Shown here one piece after another: positions 57,010-64,000 of a stretch of DNA of 64,000 bases (position 1 is the stretch's first letter; every line of letters begins with the position of its first letter). Both the position numbers and the translations under genes were made by a program. Source of the DNA: JAADFF01 sp013153035 (lineage in GTDB: Bacteria > Coprothermobacterota > Coprothermobacteria > Coprothermobacterales > JAADFF01); NCBI GenBank assembly GCA_026184435.1, contig CP046447.1. The stretch is one strand, 5' to 3'. The notes beneath the pieces are model-generated. The model ran no database searches and was not told where the DNA came from. It saw nothing but the letters and a program-made list of their open reading frames with translations.

Positions 57010-60000
57010 TCATATGTGTGCAAGTTTTAGCACTACTGCCAGGGTGATAGAGACATATAGTGCATAGTCCGGTAGATATCCCGTGTAAACACCCCTAAGC
57101 ACATCGGCAACTGTTTGTGTAAGAAATGCCACACCTTGATGCCATGTATCAAAGTAGGAAATATACTGACCTACATGTCCCATAGGCCAGAGCATATCAC
57201 TAAGAGCTGGTAGATTCTCATCTGTAGGTTCGTAGAAAGTACCACCCCTAAATACTTTACCTTTTCTCTCTGCTGGAGCAGATAGCCCGTAGAATATCAG
57301 GAACAAGATAAATGACAGCACAAACAGGGTAATAATCATCAGCGCTGTATACTTTCCACCACCAGATGTGCCAAGCACAAGCTCTTTCCATGTCAGCGGA
57401 ACAGTTACTTTAAATGGTGCAAGGGCAGTAGATAACTTCTCAAAGAAAGGCCACGGATAGATACCAAGTCCCAATGTGATAAGAGAATATATAGCCAGAG
57501 GCACGATAGAAAGCTCTCCACCTTTCTGGGGCTTGCCAGATAGGGCAATGATAAACCTCAGACCATACATCATAGACATGGCAGAACCAATCATCATGAG
57601 CACTGCCACAATGCCAAAGCCACCATCAAGGGCTCCTTGATACATAAGCCATTTGGACACGAAGCCAGACAGTGGTGGCACACCGGCAAGAGACATAAAC
57701 AAGACTATGGCAAGGTAGAATATGGCAGGATGTACCCCACCTTTACCTTTCAGCTCATCTATCTTTGTGGTTCCATAGACAAGAAGTATCACATAGGCAA
57801 CAATAAACAAACCCGTTTCAAATACGGCATGGCCCAGTGCATGAAGCCATGCACCACTGAGTGCTGCACCGCCAATAAGCACACCGGCAAGGACATAAGA
57901 CATCTGACTGATAGAAGAATATGCCAGTATCCCCATGAGGTCATCGGCAACAATAGCCCTGTAGCCAGCCCATACAACCGTAATACCGGCAAGTAGTATA
58001 AGAATATAGTTCAGCTTAGCCGGCAGTGTAGCATAGGCAGCAGCTATAAACAGCAAGAAGAATGCCACCTTAGAAACAGCACCAGATAGATAACCGGCAA
58101 CCACAGGATGTGCGTCTCTATACCCATACTCTGCCCAGACATGAAGTGGAAACATACCAAGCTTGAGGGCCATTGCCACACCTACAAGAGCTGCGGCAAA
58201 TACATAGGAAAGACTGCTCATAGCGTAGCTACCAGTACCGACATATAGGGCAACAATACCTACCATGAAGATGTAAGAAAGAACAGTCATCATGGTGGAG
58301 TAGTAAACGCCACTCATAGCCCTGCGGGACTCTGTAAGGAACATGAAGAATGCCATCACACTCATGAGTTCCCAGAAATATAGAAGCACAAACATGCTGC
58401 TTGTGTTCAGCACAGCGAGGAGTGATGCAAAAGCCACAAACAAGAGGGCATCTTTTACGCCATCTGCCTTGCCATCACCTTGTATATGAATAAACGCAAC
58501 GCCAAACACGGCAAGATAGGCAAGCACAGAAACAACTGCAGGCACCGTGGCACCAAGCATAGTATATACACCATAGCCACCGGCACCAATTCCAAGCAAT
58601 ATGCCAACAACCCTAAGTCCGGGTATAAGGCATATCACCGCAGAACCAAGAAGCAATCCCAGTGCTATAAGAAAGCTACCCGATGGCATAAGAGAGGCAT
58701 ATGGTAGCACCGATGATAGTGTATCTTTGCCGGCAGTGGCAATATGCTCAAGCACATGGGGCATAAAGCCAAGTACCACTACTGTGATACCAAGCAATAG
58801 AGCAGAAAGTAAGATATAACCATTTTCCTTTATCTTCTCACCGACATCAAAGAGCACGGCTGTAAGCCTGAGGTAATAGAAGATTTCTACAGCTGCAGCA
58901 AGAAGAATGAATATTACAGGGGGCAGTCCCCATTTCTGATATACAGATACAAGGATAAGAAACTTAGAGAAGAAACCGGGCAGTGGTGGAAGTCCCATAA
59001 GAGAAAGTGCACCTACAGCATACATAGCACCGGAGAGATTCCTTCCACTACCCTTGAGCCCCTCTATGTCCCTTGTATGTCTACCCTCTATCAGACTACC
59101 GGTAGACATAAACAGAAGGGCCTTAGATAAAGCGTGCACCAGCATGTGCATCAGTGCTGCGGCAATACCAATAGGTGTAAATGTAGAAAGGGCTGCCACG
59201 ATGTAGCCCATCTGGGCAGATGAAGAATGGGCAAGCATTCTCTTTACATCTTTCTGCCTAAGGGCAGAAAGCTCTCCCCATAAGGAGGTGAGAATACCCC
59301 ACACAAGTAGAATCAGAAGTATTCTGTCAAAGTAAGGAGTATTTTTCACTATAATTAAGACCCTGACAATTCCCACCAGTCCTATTTTAATAAGAGTACC
59401 TGAAAGCATAGCAGATATGGGAGATGGAGCAGATGGGTGCGCATCGGGAAGCCAGCTGTTTAGTGGGAACATAGCACCCTCAACACCGAGACCAACAAGA
59501 AGAAGTGCTATAGCGGTAATATCAAGCATAGGATGAGCTCCTATTTTAGAGGCGATATCGTAAATATTCAGTGTATGATATGCACCATACAGTATGGCAA
59601 TACCCAGCAGTATGAAAGAGGTTGCCATACTACCAAGCACAAGATATTTAAATGATGCCTCAAGCGTAGAAGCCTCAGCCTCCGTAGATACAAGAATATA
59701 TGCGGCAATAGATGCCACCTCTAAGAATACAAACATGTTAAACAGGTCACCTGTCATCGCCACACCTACTGCACCGGCAATCATAACCTGCATAGTGGCA
59801 AAGTACTGAACCCATTTATCTTCTTTCACATAACCTATAGAGTAGATAGTGGCAAGGAAGCCTATGAAGTATATAAGCGTTGTGAGAAGGGCTCCCCATA
59901 TATCTATTCTCCAGTTGATACCCATAGGTGGTATGTAGCCACCCATAATAACCTCTATGGTATGACCACCAAGCACCTTCATAAGTGTATCTATCGCCAC

Positions 60001-60156
60001 TATAAGACCGGCACCTGTGGTCAGTATGGCTATCCATGCAGATACCTTTTTATTTTTCACAAAGGCATATACAAACGGTATGAGAAAGGCACCAAGCAAA
60101 GGAAATACTATAAGCAGTGATGCCCACTGGTCACCAAGTCCTAAGAACCCCATCAT
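57010..60156 (-). CDS. Fusion of two MrpD/NuoN-type antiporter subunits
   Basis: 1048 residues, about twice the usual ~500; AGGAGG 8 bp before ATG 60156. The first half (~1-480) has the normal sites: VFLEVASIAAY (TM5 Glu), HPSAPSPISAMLSGTLIKIG (TM7 Lys) and HMLVHALSKALLF (Lys after His). The second half (~490-1000) repeats the fold with LYFWELMSVMA and DAHPVVAGYLSGAVSKVAFF, but the last site reads HALGHAVFETGLF, Glu instead of Lys. Each half has roughly 14 membrane helices. It should move H+ or Na+ as part of an Mbh-like complex. I see no frameshift; the join is in frame. Confidence 0.93.
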   Translation of the reverse strand: MMGFLGLGDQWASLLIVFPLLGAFLIPFVYAFVKNKKVSAWIAILTTGAGLIVAIDTLMKVLGGHTIEVIMGGYIPPMGINWRIDIWGALLTTLIYFIGFLATIYSIGYVKEDKWVQYFATMQVMIAGAVGVAMTGDLFNMFVFLEVASIAAYILVSTEAEASTLEASFKYLVLGSMATSFILLGIAILYGAYHTLNIYDIASKIGAHPMLDITAIALLLVGLGVEGAMFPLNSWLPDAHPSAPSPISAMLSGTLIKIGLVGIVRVLIIVKNTPYFDRILLILLVWGILTSLWGELSALRQKDVKRMLAHSSSAQMGYIVAALSTFTPIGIAAALMHMLVHALSKALLFMSTGSLIEGRHTRDIEGLKGSGRNLSGAMYAVGALSLMGLPPLPGFFSKFLILVSVYQKWGLPPVIFILLAAAVEIFYYLRLTAVLFDVGEKIKENGYILLSALLLGITVVVLGFMPHVLEHIATAGKDTLSSVLPYASLMPSGSFLIALGLLLGSAVICLIPGLRVVGILLGIGAGGYGVYTMLGATVPAVVSVLAYLAVFGVAFIHIQGDGKADGVKDALLFVAFASLLAVLNTSSMFVLLYFWELMSVMAFFMFLTESRRAMSGVYYSTMMTVLSYIFMVGIVALYVGTGSYAMSSLSYVFAAALVGVAMALKLGMFPLHVWAEYGYRDAHPVVAGYLSGAVSKVAFFLLFIAAAYATLPAKLNYILILLAGITVVWAGYRAIVADDLMGILAYSSISQMSYVLAGVLIGGAALSGAWLHALGHAVFETGLFIVAYVILLVYGTTKIDELKGKGGVHPAIFYLAIVLFMSLAGVPPLSGFVSKWLMYQGALDGGFGIVAVLMMIGSAMSMMYGLRFIIALSGKPQKGGELSIVPLAIYSLITLGLGIYPWPFFEKLSTALAPFKVTVPLTWKELVLGTSGGGKYTALMIITLFVLSFILFLIFYGLSAPAERKGKVFRGGTFYEPTDENLPALSDMLWPMGHVGQYISYFDTWHQGVAFLTQTVADVLRGVYTGYLPDYALYVSITLAVVLKLAHI

Positions 60157-60500
60157 CCCCTCAACCTCCTCATATCACGAAGATCTACAGATCCTGTCTT
60201 CTTAAATAGATACACAGCAAAACCCAGTGCCAAAGCTGTCAGCGCTATATCAATAACAATAGATGTCAGTGTAAGGGCCTGAGGAATAGGATCAGCAGCC
60301 TTTGTCGTGAAACTTACATCAAAGAATATAGGAGCAGTACCACCTTTAACATAGCCAAGGGACACAAGAAACACATTTAAAGCTGTTGTCATCACGGCAA
60401 GGCCCATAACGGCTTTGATGGCATTTTTAGACAGTAGCAAAACGGCCAGTCCCAAGAGGAACATCACCATGAGTATGCCGTAAAAGATAACACTAAGCAT
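60153..60500 (-). CDS. MrpC/NuoK-like antiporter subunit
   Basis: 115 residues, three membrane helices: a NuoK/MnhC fold with KNAIKAVMGLAVMTTALNVF near 25 and the buried acidic region ADPIPQALTLTSIVID near 70, a strong MrpC mark. It forms part of the membrane ion path. Overlaps its neighbours by 4 and 8 bp. Confidence 0.93.
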   Translation of the reverse strand: MLSVIFYGILMVMFLLGLAVLLLSKNAIKAVMGLAVMTTALNVFLVSLGYVKGGTAPIFFDVSFTTKAADPIPQALTLTSIVIDIALTALALGFAVYLFKKTGSVDLRDMRRLRG

Positions 60501-60927
60501 CGGCCCCCACCCCCTTTACAAGTCCGACAACAATTTCGCCGGCACCACCAAGCACCTTGATACCAACGGAGATATTCATCAAGGCTATAACACCACTACT
60601 GAGCAAGCTTCTAAATGTCCCATCGCCCCAGAGTTTACCTACAAAATCACCAAAGAAATAGCCAGTGTATACAAGTCCCAGAAATGCCCATAGCAGGAAT
60701 AGAAGGGCTCCCAAACTATCGGCAATGGTTAGGCTTCGGAGCGATACATATTGGTAGACGGCCTTTATTCCCATGGCAAGGTATACAAGGGCAAGAGCTC
60801 CTATAATTGCCACACCACCTTGAAAACCTCCACCCGGTGTAAGATGTCCGTGTATGATGACATAAGCACCAAAGACCAGTATGAAAGGATACAGCAGTCT
60901 TGCTGTCTTATCAGCTACTATGGTCAC
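60493..60927 (-). CDS. MrpB-like antiporter subunit
   Basis: 144 residues with a GTG start inside the preceding gene. Four membrane helices; the segment HGHLTPGGGFQGGVAIIGAL near 27 is diagnostic of MnhB/MrpB. It is a structural part of the Mrp-type membrane arm. The 17-bp overlap shows tight coupling. Confidence 0.92.
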   Translation of the reverse strand: MTIVADKTARLLYPFILVFGAYVIIHGHLTPGGGFQGGVAIIGALALVYLAMGIKAVYQYVSLRSLTIADSLGALLFLLWAFLGLVYTGYFFGDFVGKLWGDGTFRSLLSSGVIALMNISVGIKVLGGAGEIVVGLVKGVGADA

Positions 60928-61207
60928 TCTTCTTACCCCCTTTCATGCGGGAGATTGTCCAGTAGAAACCAAGAACCGCAACAAAGAATATGGTTGCCTC
61001 ACCCAGCGTGTCATATCCTCTGTATCCAAACACGATAGAAGTTACTATGTTAGAGGCATGTGTTCTTCCTATAGCATCTTTGAGGATATGCATACCCACA
61101 TATGTGGCACCCATTGGGTCACCAAATGTCCTTACACTATAGACGCTAAGGCCGAGGTAGAAGAAAATACCTATAAGTACCACGGCAACAATGATTTTTC
61201 TCATCAT
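60911..61207 (-). CDS. MbhE-like membrane subunit (MrpA C-terminal piece)
   Basis: 98 residues, two membrane helices. SNIVTSIVFGYRGYDTLGEA near 55 is the strongly conserved element found at the C-terminal end of MrpA and in MbhE. In this operon, as in archaeal Mbh, the end of MrpA is coded as separate small proteins. Start is ATG 61207 or the next codon, ATG 61204. Confidence 0.88.
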   Translation of the reverse strand: MMRKIIVAVVLIGIFFYLGLSVYSVRTFGDPMGATYVGMHILKDAIGRTHASNIVTSIVFGYRGYDTLGEATIFFVAVLGFYWTISRMKGGKKSDHSS

Positions 61208-61446
61208 CTCTCCTCACCTCGCTTTGTGAGGCGTATGGCAACAAGAAACACAAATGGGCTAAGAACTGCCCCAACAGCGGCCTCTGCAATGGCAACATCG
61301 GGAGCATGAAGAAGCAGAAACTCTAGCACAGCAAGAACACCAATAACCTCAAGGGCAACAACATTGTAAAGATTGTTATTGCTAAACAGTATATATATGG
61401 CGGCAAGTGCCATCAGAGTTACAACACCTATATGTACATAAATCAC
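61204..61446 (-). CDS. MbhD-like membrane subunit (DUF4040, MrpA piece)
   Basis: 80 residues, about three membrane helices. LLLHAPDVAIAEAAVGAVLS near 45 is the hallmark of the DUF4040/MbhD segment of MrpA, with the acidic PD(V)A(I)(A)E residues in the ion path. Overlaps both neighbours by 4 bp. Confidence 0.9.
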   Translation of the reverse strand: MIYVHIGVVTLMALAAIYILFSNNNLYNVVALEVIGVLAVLEFLLLHAPDVAIAEAAVGAVLSPFVFLVAIRLTKRGEER

Positions 61447-61775
61447 TGCTCATCACCGCCTTCTGTAAAGAGGTTGATTTTACCCTCCACTTTAATACCA
61501 GCCTCAAGAGAAGCCCTAACAACCATATTGGAAGACACGGCAGATGTGATTAGCATAAAGAGATACACAAGAAGTGCCTTCACAGCCGTGGTTATATCCA
61601 TGCTGTAGAGGGCAACACCAAGTGCAAACCAGAACATTGACATACTTGTTGCAATGGTAACAGCCTGCATTTTTTGATAACCGTCTTTAAAGCGAAATAC
61701 TCCAACAACAGACCCTATAAGAAACAAGAAGGCAAAGCCAAACGAGATATAGGCATATATGTCCATTAGTCCCAC
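61443..61775 (-). CDS. MrpG-like antiporter subunit
   Basis: 110 residues, three membrane helices. FLIGSVVGVFRFKDGYQKMQ near 18 fits MnhG/MrpG (usually GllRfpdfy.RlHa), although the usual RLHA box is altered to QKMQAVT. SAVSSNMVVRAS lies near the end. Overlaps mrpF by 10 bp. Confidence 0.88.
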   Translation of the reverse strand: MGLMDIYAYISFGFAFLFLIGSVVGVFRFKDGYQKMQAVTIATSMSMFWFALGVALYSMDITTAVKALLVYLFMLITSAVSSNMVVRASLEAGIKVEGKINLFTEGGDEQ

Positions 61776-62023
61776 CTCCCTGCAATAAAGCGGGCAAAGG
61801 CAAGGTTGCCAAGGAAATCAAGCAGAGCCAGTGTTAGGGCTATATCCATATATATATTTCTTCCGGCATAAGCGGAAAACATCATAAGAGCAGCAATTCC
61901 CATAGCCCCTATGGTATCCAGAGCTGCAAGTTTTTCCAGTATGGTCTTACCGGTAAACACAATATATAGCATGGGAATGGAAAGTAGTATAAGTCCTACA
62001 AACATGTAAACCCACACACTCAT
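61766..62023 (-). CDS. MrpF-like antiporter subunit
   Basis: 85 residues from ATG 62023 with AAGGAGG 8 bp upstream. Three membrane helices; LAALDTIGAMGIAALMM and DIALTLALLDFLGNLAFARF are MnhF/MrpF marks, including the conserved Asp pair. Start overlaps the mrpE stop as ATGA. Confidence 0.9.
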   Translation of the reverse strand: MSVWVYMFVGLILLSIPMLYIVFTGKTILEKLAALDTIGAMGIAALMMFSAYAGRNIYMDIALTLALLDFLGNLAFARFIAGRWD

Positions 62024-62529
62024 GGCAAAACCCTCCTTACACCGCGATTGAGAGCAGCGGCAATATCCTCGTACCACTTCTCTTTATCGCCAATGGCAAT
62101 CCAGTGAATATATAGCGTCTTTTTCTCTGGTTCTATCTTTGCCGTGATAGTTCCCGGCGTCAGTGTTATAGAATTTGCCAGCATCACCATAGACTCAACA
62201 GACTGGTTAGGCACCTGTATGGCAACCACACCGGCGTCTACATCGGGCTTTTTTAGTCCCATGGCCCTCATCCAAACATCTATAGATGCCTTCACAATCT
62301 CTATCCACAGCACACCTAGGTAGGCAATGAAACCAAGCCACTTAGCAGGGTTTACCAGCACATCTACCCACTTTGTTTCAGCAAGCATAGAAGCACCGGC
62401 AAATGCCGCAAATAGGGCAACAAGCACACCTGTGACAAGCTCCCACACATTCAAAGACATGGTCAACAGGAGCCACAGGACAAATGCCCAGATGAAAATT
62501 CCTATAAATGCCTTCCCTTTCACAGTCAT
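62020..62529 (-). CDS. MrpE-like antiporter subunit
   Basis: 169 residues. Two membrane helices in the first 80 residues, then a small cytoplasmic alpha/beta domain: ANSITLTPGTITAKIEPEKK with LYIHWIA is the MnhE signature. It is the first Mrp gene after the hydrogenase large subunit. Confidence 0.92.
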   Translation of the reverse strand: MTVKGKAFIGIFIWAFVLWLLLTMSLNVWELVTGVLVALFAAFAGASMLAETKWVDVLVNPAKWLGFIAYLGVLWIEIVKASIDVWMRAMGLKKPDVDAGVVAIQVPNQSVESMVMLANSITLTPGTITAKIEPEKKTLYIHWIAIGDKEKWYEDIAAALNRGVRRVLP

Positions 62530-62535
62530 CCCCCC

Positions 62536-63612
62536 TTATCTATCCATACAAGACATACATGGGTCAACATGAAGCACAAGTAGTGGTGCATCGGCAATAG
62601 AAGCACCCTTCATCATCTCAGCAAGGGCCGGCAAGTTCATAATGGTAGGTGTTCTTATCTTCAACCTGTGGGGCTTATTAGTACCGTTAGAGATAAGGTG
62701 ATAAATCAGCTCACCACGGGGTGCTTCAACCCTTGCTATGGTCTCAGCTGGAGCCACAACAGGTGGTACCCTTGGAATTCTGTATGGTCCAGATGGCATT
62801 TTCTTCAGAGCCTGCCTAATAATCTTGATTGACTCAAGCACTTCAAGGGCTCTGACAACAGCACGGGCAAAGATATCTCCACCATCTACCACAGGCACTT
62901 CAAATTCTATTTCAGGGTACACGCTATAAGGGGCATCTCTTCTTATATCTGTATCAATGCCGGTACCTCTGGCAACAGGACCAAGCACACCCCACTCATA
63001 TGCCTGCTGGGGTGTCATCTTACCTACACCTTCGGTCCTCATACGGAAAGTCTTATCATTGATAACAACATCAACGGCCTTGGCAACATTCTTTTCAAGC
63101 TCATCAAGCATCTTTAGTATCATGTCAGGATCTTTGATATCTCTCCTCGTTCCACCAATGGTATTGATGGCATAGTTGACACGGTTGCCTGATATGGCCT
63201 CAAGTACATCCATAACAGCCTCTCTTATACCAAATAGGAACATGAATAGAGAGTCAAAGCCAATAGCATGGGCACCAAGACCAAACCACAAAATGTGTGA
63301 ATGAATTCTCTCAAGCTCACCAACAACGACCCTAATATACTCGCCACGCTCGGGCACCTGCAAGCCCAAGGCCTTCTCTACAGCCTGCACATATGCCCAT
63401 GTGTGGTGCATAGAACATATACCACAAACACGCTCAACAAGACCCAAGTTCTGCATGTAGTTTTTCTTTGTGGCAAGCTTTTCTATACCACGGTGCGATA
63501 CACCAATACGCATTTTGACCTCTTTGATAACCTCACCCTCTATCTCCAGCTCAAAGTACTCTCCCTCTTCAAGGGAAGGATGAAAAGGACCAAGTGGAAA
63601 TTTATAAGACAT
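62536..63612 (-). CDS. Membrane-bound (group 4, Mbh-like) [NiFe] hydrogenase large subunit
   Basis: 358 residues. It keeps both Ni-Fe cysteine pairs: ERVCGICSMHHT near 60 and DPCMSCMDR at the very end. That marks a true hydrogenase rather than the Mbx/MBS or complex I relatives, which lack them. The reading frame stops right after the Arg where other group 4 large subunits are cut, so no C-terminal tail has to be removed. It should reduce protons with ferredoxin electrons while the Mrp arm moves ions. It lies between a NuoC-like and an mrpE gene. Confidence 0.95.
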   Translation of the reverse strand: MSYKFPLGPFHPSLEEGEYFELEIEGEVIKEVKMRIGVSHRGIEKLATKKNYMQNLGLVERVCGICSMHHTWAYVQAVEKALGLQVPERGEYIRVVVGELERIHSHILWFGLGAHAIGFDSLFMFLFGIREAVMDVLEAISGNRVNYAINTIGGTRRDIKDPDMILKMLDELEKNVAKAVDVVINDKTFRMRTEGVGKMTPQQAYEWGVLGPVARGTGIDTDIRRDAPYSVYPEIEFEVPVVDGGDIFARAVVRALEVLESIKIIRQALKKMPSGPYRIPRVPPVVAPAETIARVEAPRGELIYHLISNGTNKPHRLKIRTPTIMNLPALAEMMKGASIADAPLLVLHVDPCMSCMDR

Positions 63613-63627
63613 CTGCAGTTCCCCCCT

Positions 63628-63996
63628 TTAAGACCTTAGATAAACGCCACGTTCCATATGCTCTGGAATAAGCAGCCTTGCCGGGTTGGGATGACCTTCA
63701 AACTCCACGGCAAATAGGTCCATAATCTCCCTTTCAGCCCAACCAGCAGCGGGAAGTTTAGGCGTAAGCGATGGTACTTTCTTATCGTCAGGCACCTGAA
63801 TCTTCAAAGAAATGACGCTGGGACCATCGGCAAAGTGATACTCCAAAAATAATCTGTCTCCCTTCGGCTCTGGATAACAGGTAATAGTGACAAGTCTTAC
63901 CTTATTTACAATAAAACTGTCAATAATGGCAAACAATTCAGAGATACTCTCTATCTCTACAACAAAGTCTTTCTCACTCCCCTTTCGGGGCACCAT
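63628..63996 (-). CDS. Membrane hydrogenase NuoC-like subunit (MbhK type), possibly 5' incomplete
   Basis: At least 122 residues. The end, LPAAGWAEREIMDLFAVEFE then GHPNPARLLIPE, is the NuoC (30-kDa) signature. The first possible start is ATG 63996, four bases from the window edge, so its ribosome site cannot be seen and the gene may begin outside. It is 15 bp before the large subunit. More operon genes may lie upstream, beyond the window. Confidence 0.9.
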   Translation of the reverse strand: MVPRKGSEKDFVVEIESISELFAIIDSFIVNKVRLVTITCYPEPKGDRLFLEYHFADGPSVISLKIQVPDDKKVPSLTPKLPAAGWAEREIMDLFAVEFEGHPNPARLLIPEHMERGVYLRS

Positions 63997-64000
63997 TTTT

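Overview
The window reads as a chromosome segment of an anaerobic, probably thermophilic bacterium. Bacterial traits are strong GGAGG-type ribosome binding sites, sigma-70-like promoters, rho-independent terminators, SpoVS, chemoreceptors and a cold-shock protein. Anaerobic traits are two [NiFe] hydrogenases with a full Hyp set, two-ferredoxin MinD ATPases, several radical SAM enzymes, and oxygen defence by superoxide reductase and peroxiredoxins instead of catalase. The gene mix (Mrp-linked membrane hydrogenase, sulfhydrogenase, secreted subtilase, copper-amine-oxidase-like domains) resembles deep-branching thermophiles such as Coprothermobacter, Caldisericum or Thermotogota. That placement is inference; no rRNA or tRNA gene was seen.

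Layout. 0-5.7 kb: NAD(P)HX repair enzyme, an unknown ATPase, SpoVS, a CheC/FliY-like protein, a chemoreceptor-like protein and a radical SAM protein. 5.7-9.2 kb: two MinD-type ferredoxin ATPases, two NifX-like proteins and two small DUF5320-like proteins, apparently a metal/cluster-handling module with look-alike promoters. 9.3-14.5 kb: a large secreted subtilisin-like protease and a full-length chemoreceptor. 14.7-18.1 kb: a four-gene cassette (PLP enzyme, nucleotidyltransferase, CDP-alcohol phosphotransferase, flippase-like membrane protein) that looks like a phospholipid head-group pathway. 18.1-21.8 kb: bactofilin-like protein, NrdG-like activase, glycogen synthase, sirtuin, cold-shock protein. 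21.9-29.2 kb: oxygen and iron handling (hemerythrin, ferritin-like/VIT1 fusion, TetR regulator, superoxide reductase, two peroxiredoxins, OsmC), with secreted stalk-domain proteins and a CcdA-like protein between them.

29.3-33.8 kb: a complete cytosolic sulfhydrogenase (beta, gamma, delta, alpha subunits plus maturation protease), followed upstream by a TDT-family transporter and a PEP-synthase-like phosphotransferase. 37.7-43.3 kb: one AT-rich gene for an 1873-residue protein built almost wholly from a 15-residue Trp-Leu repeat. I do not recognise this family and it is the most unusual object here. 43.4-49.7 kb: CGGC protein and hypB, hypF, hypC, hypD, hypE, hypA. 49.9-52.1 kb: CbiMNQO-type nickel/cobalt importer. 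52.1-52.4 kb: a non-coding gap with two C-rich hairpin/terminator units, possibly small RNAs. 52.4-54.9 kb: two secreted proteins. 55.0-64.0 kb: a 13-gene Mbh-like hydrogenase/Mrp antiporter operon on the minus strand, whose two MrpD-like subunits are fused into one 1048-residue protein.

The genes fit together as follows. The importer supplies nickel, Hyp proteins build the [NiFe] centre, the membrane enzyme can couple ferredoxin oxidation and H2 release to ion pumping, and the soluble enzyme links H2 or sulfur to NAD(P)H. Motifs and reading frames were read by eye. No database search, structure prediction or composition calculation was run.
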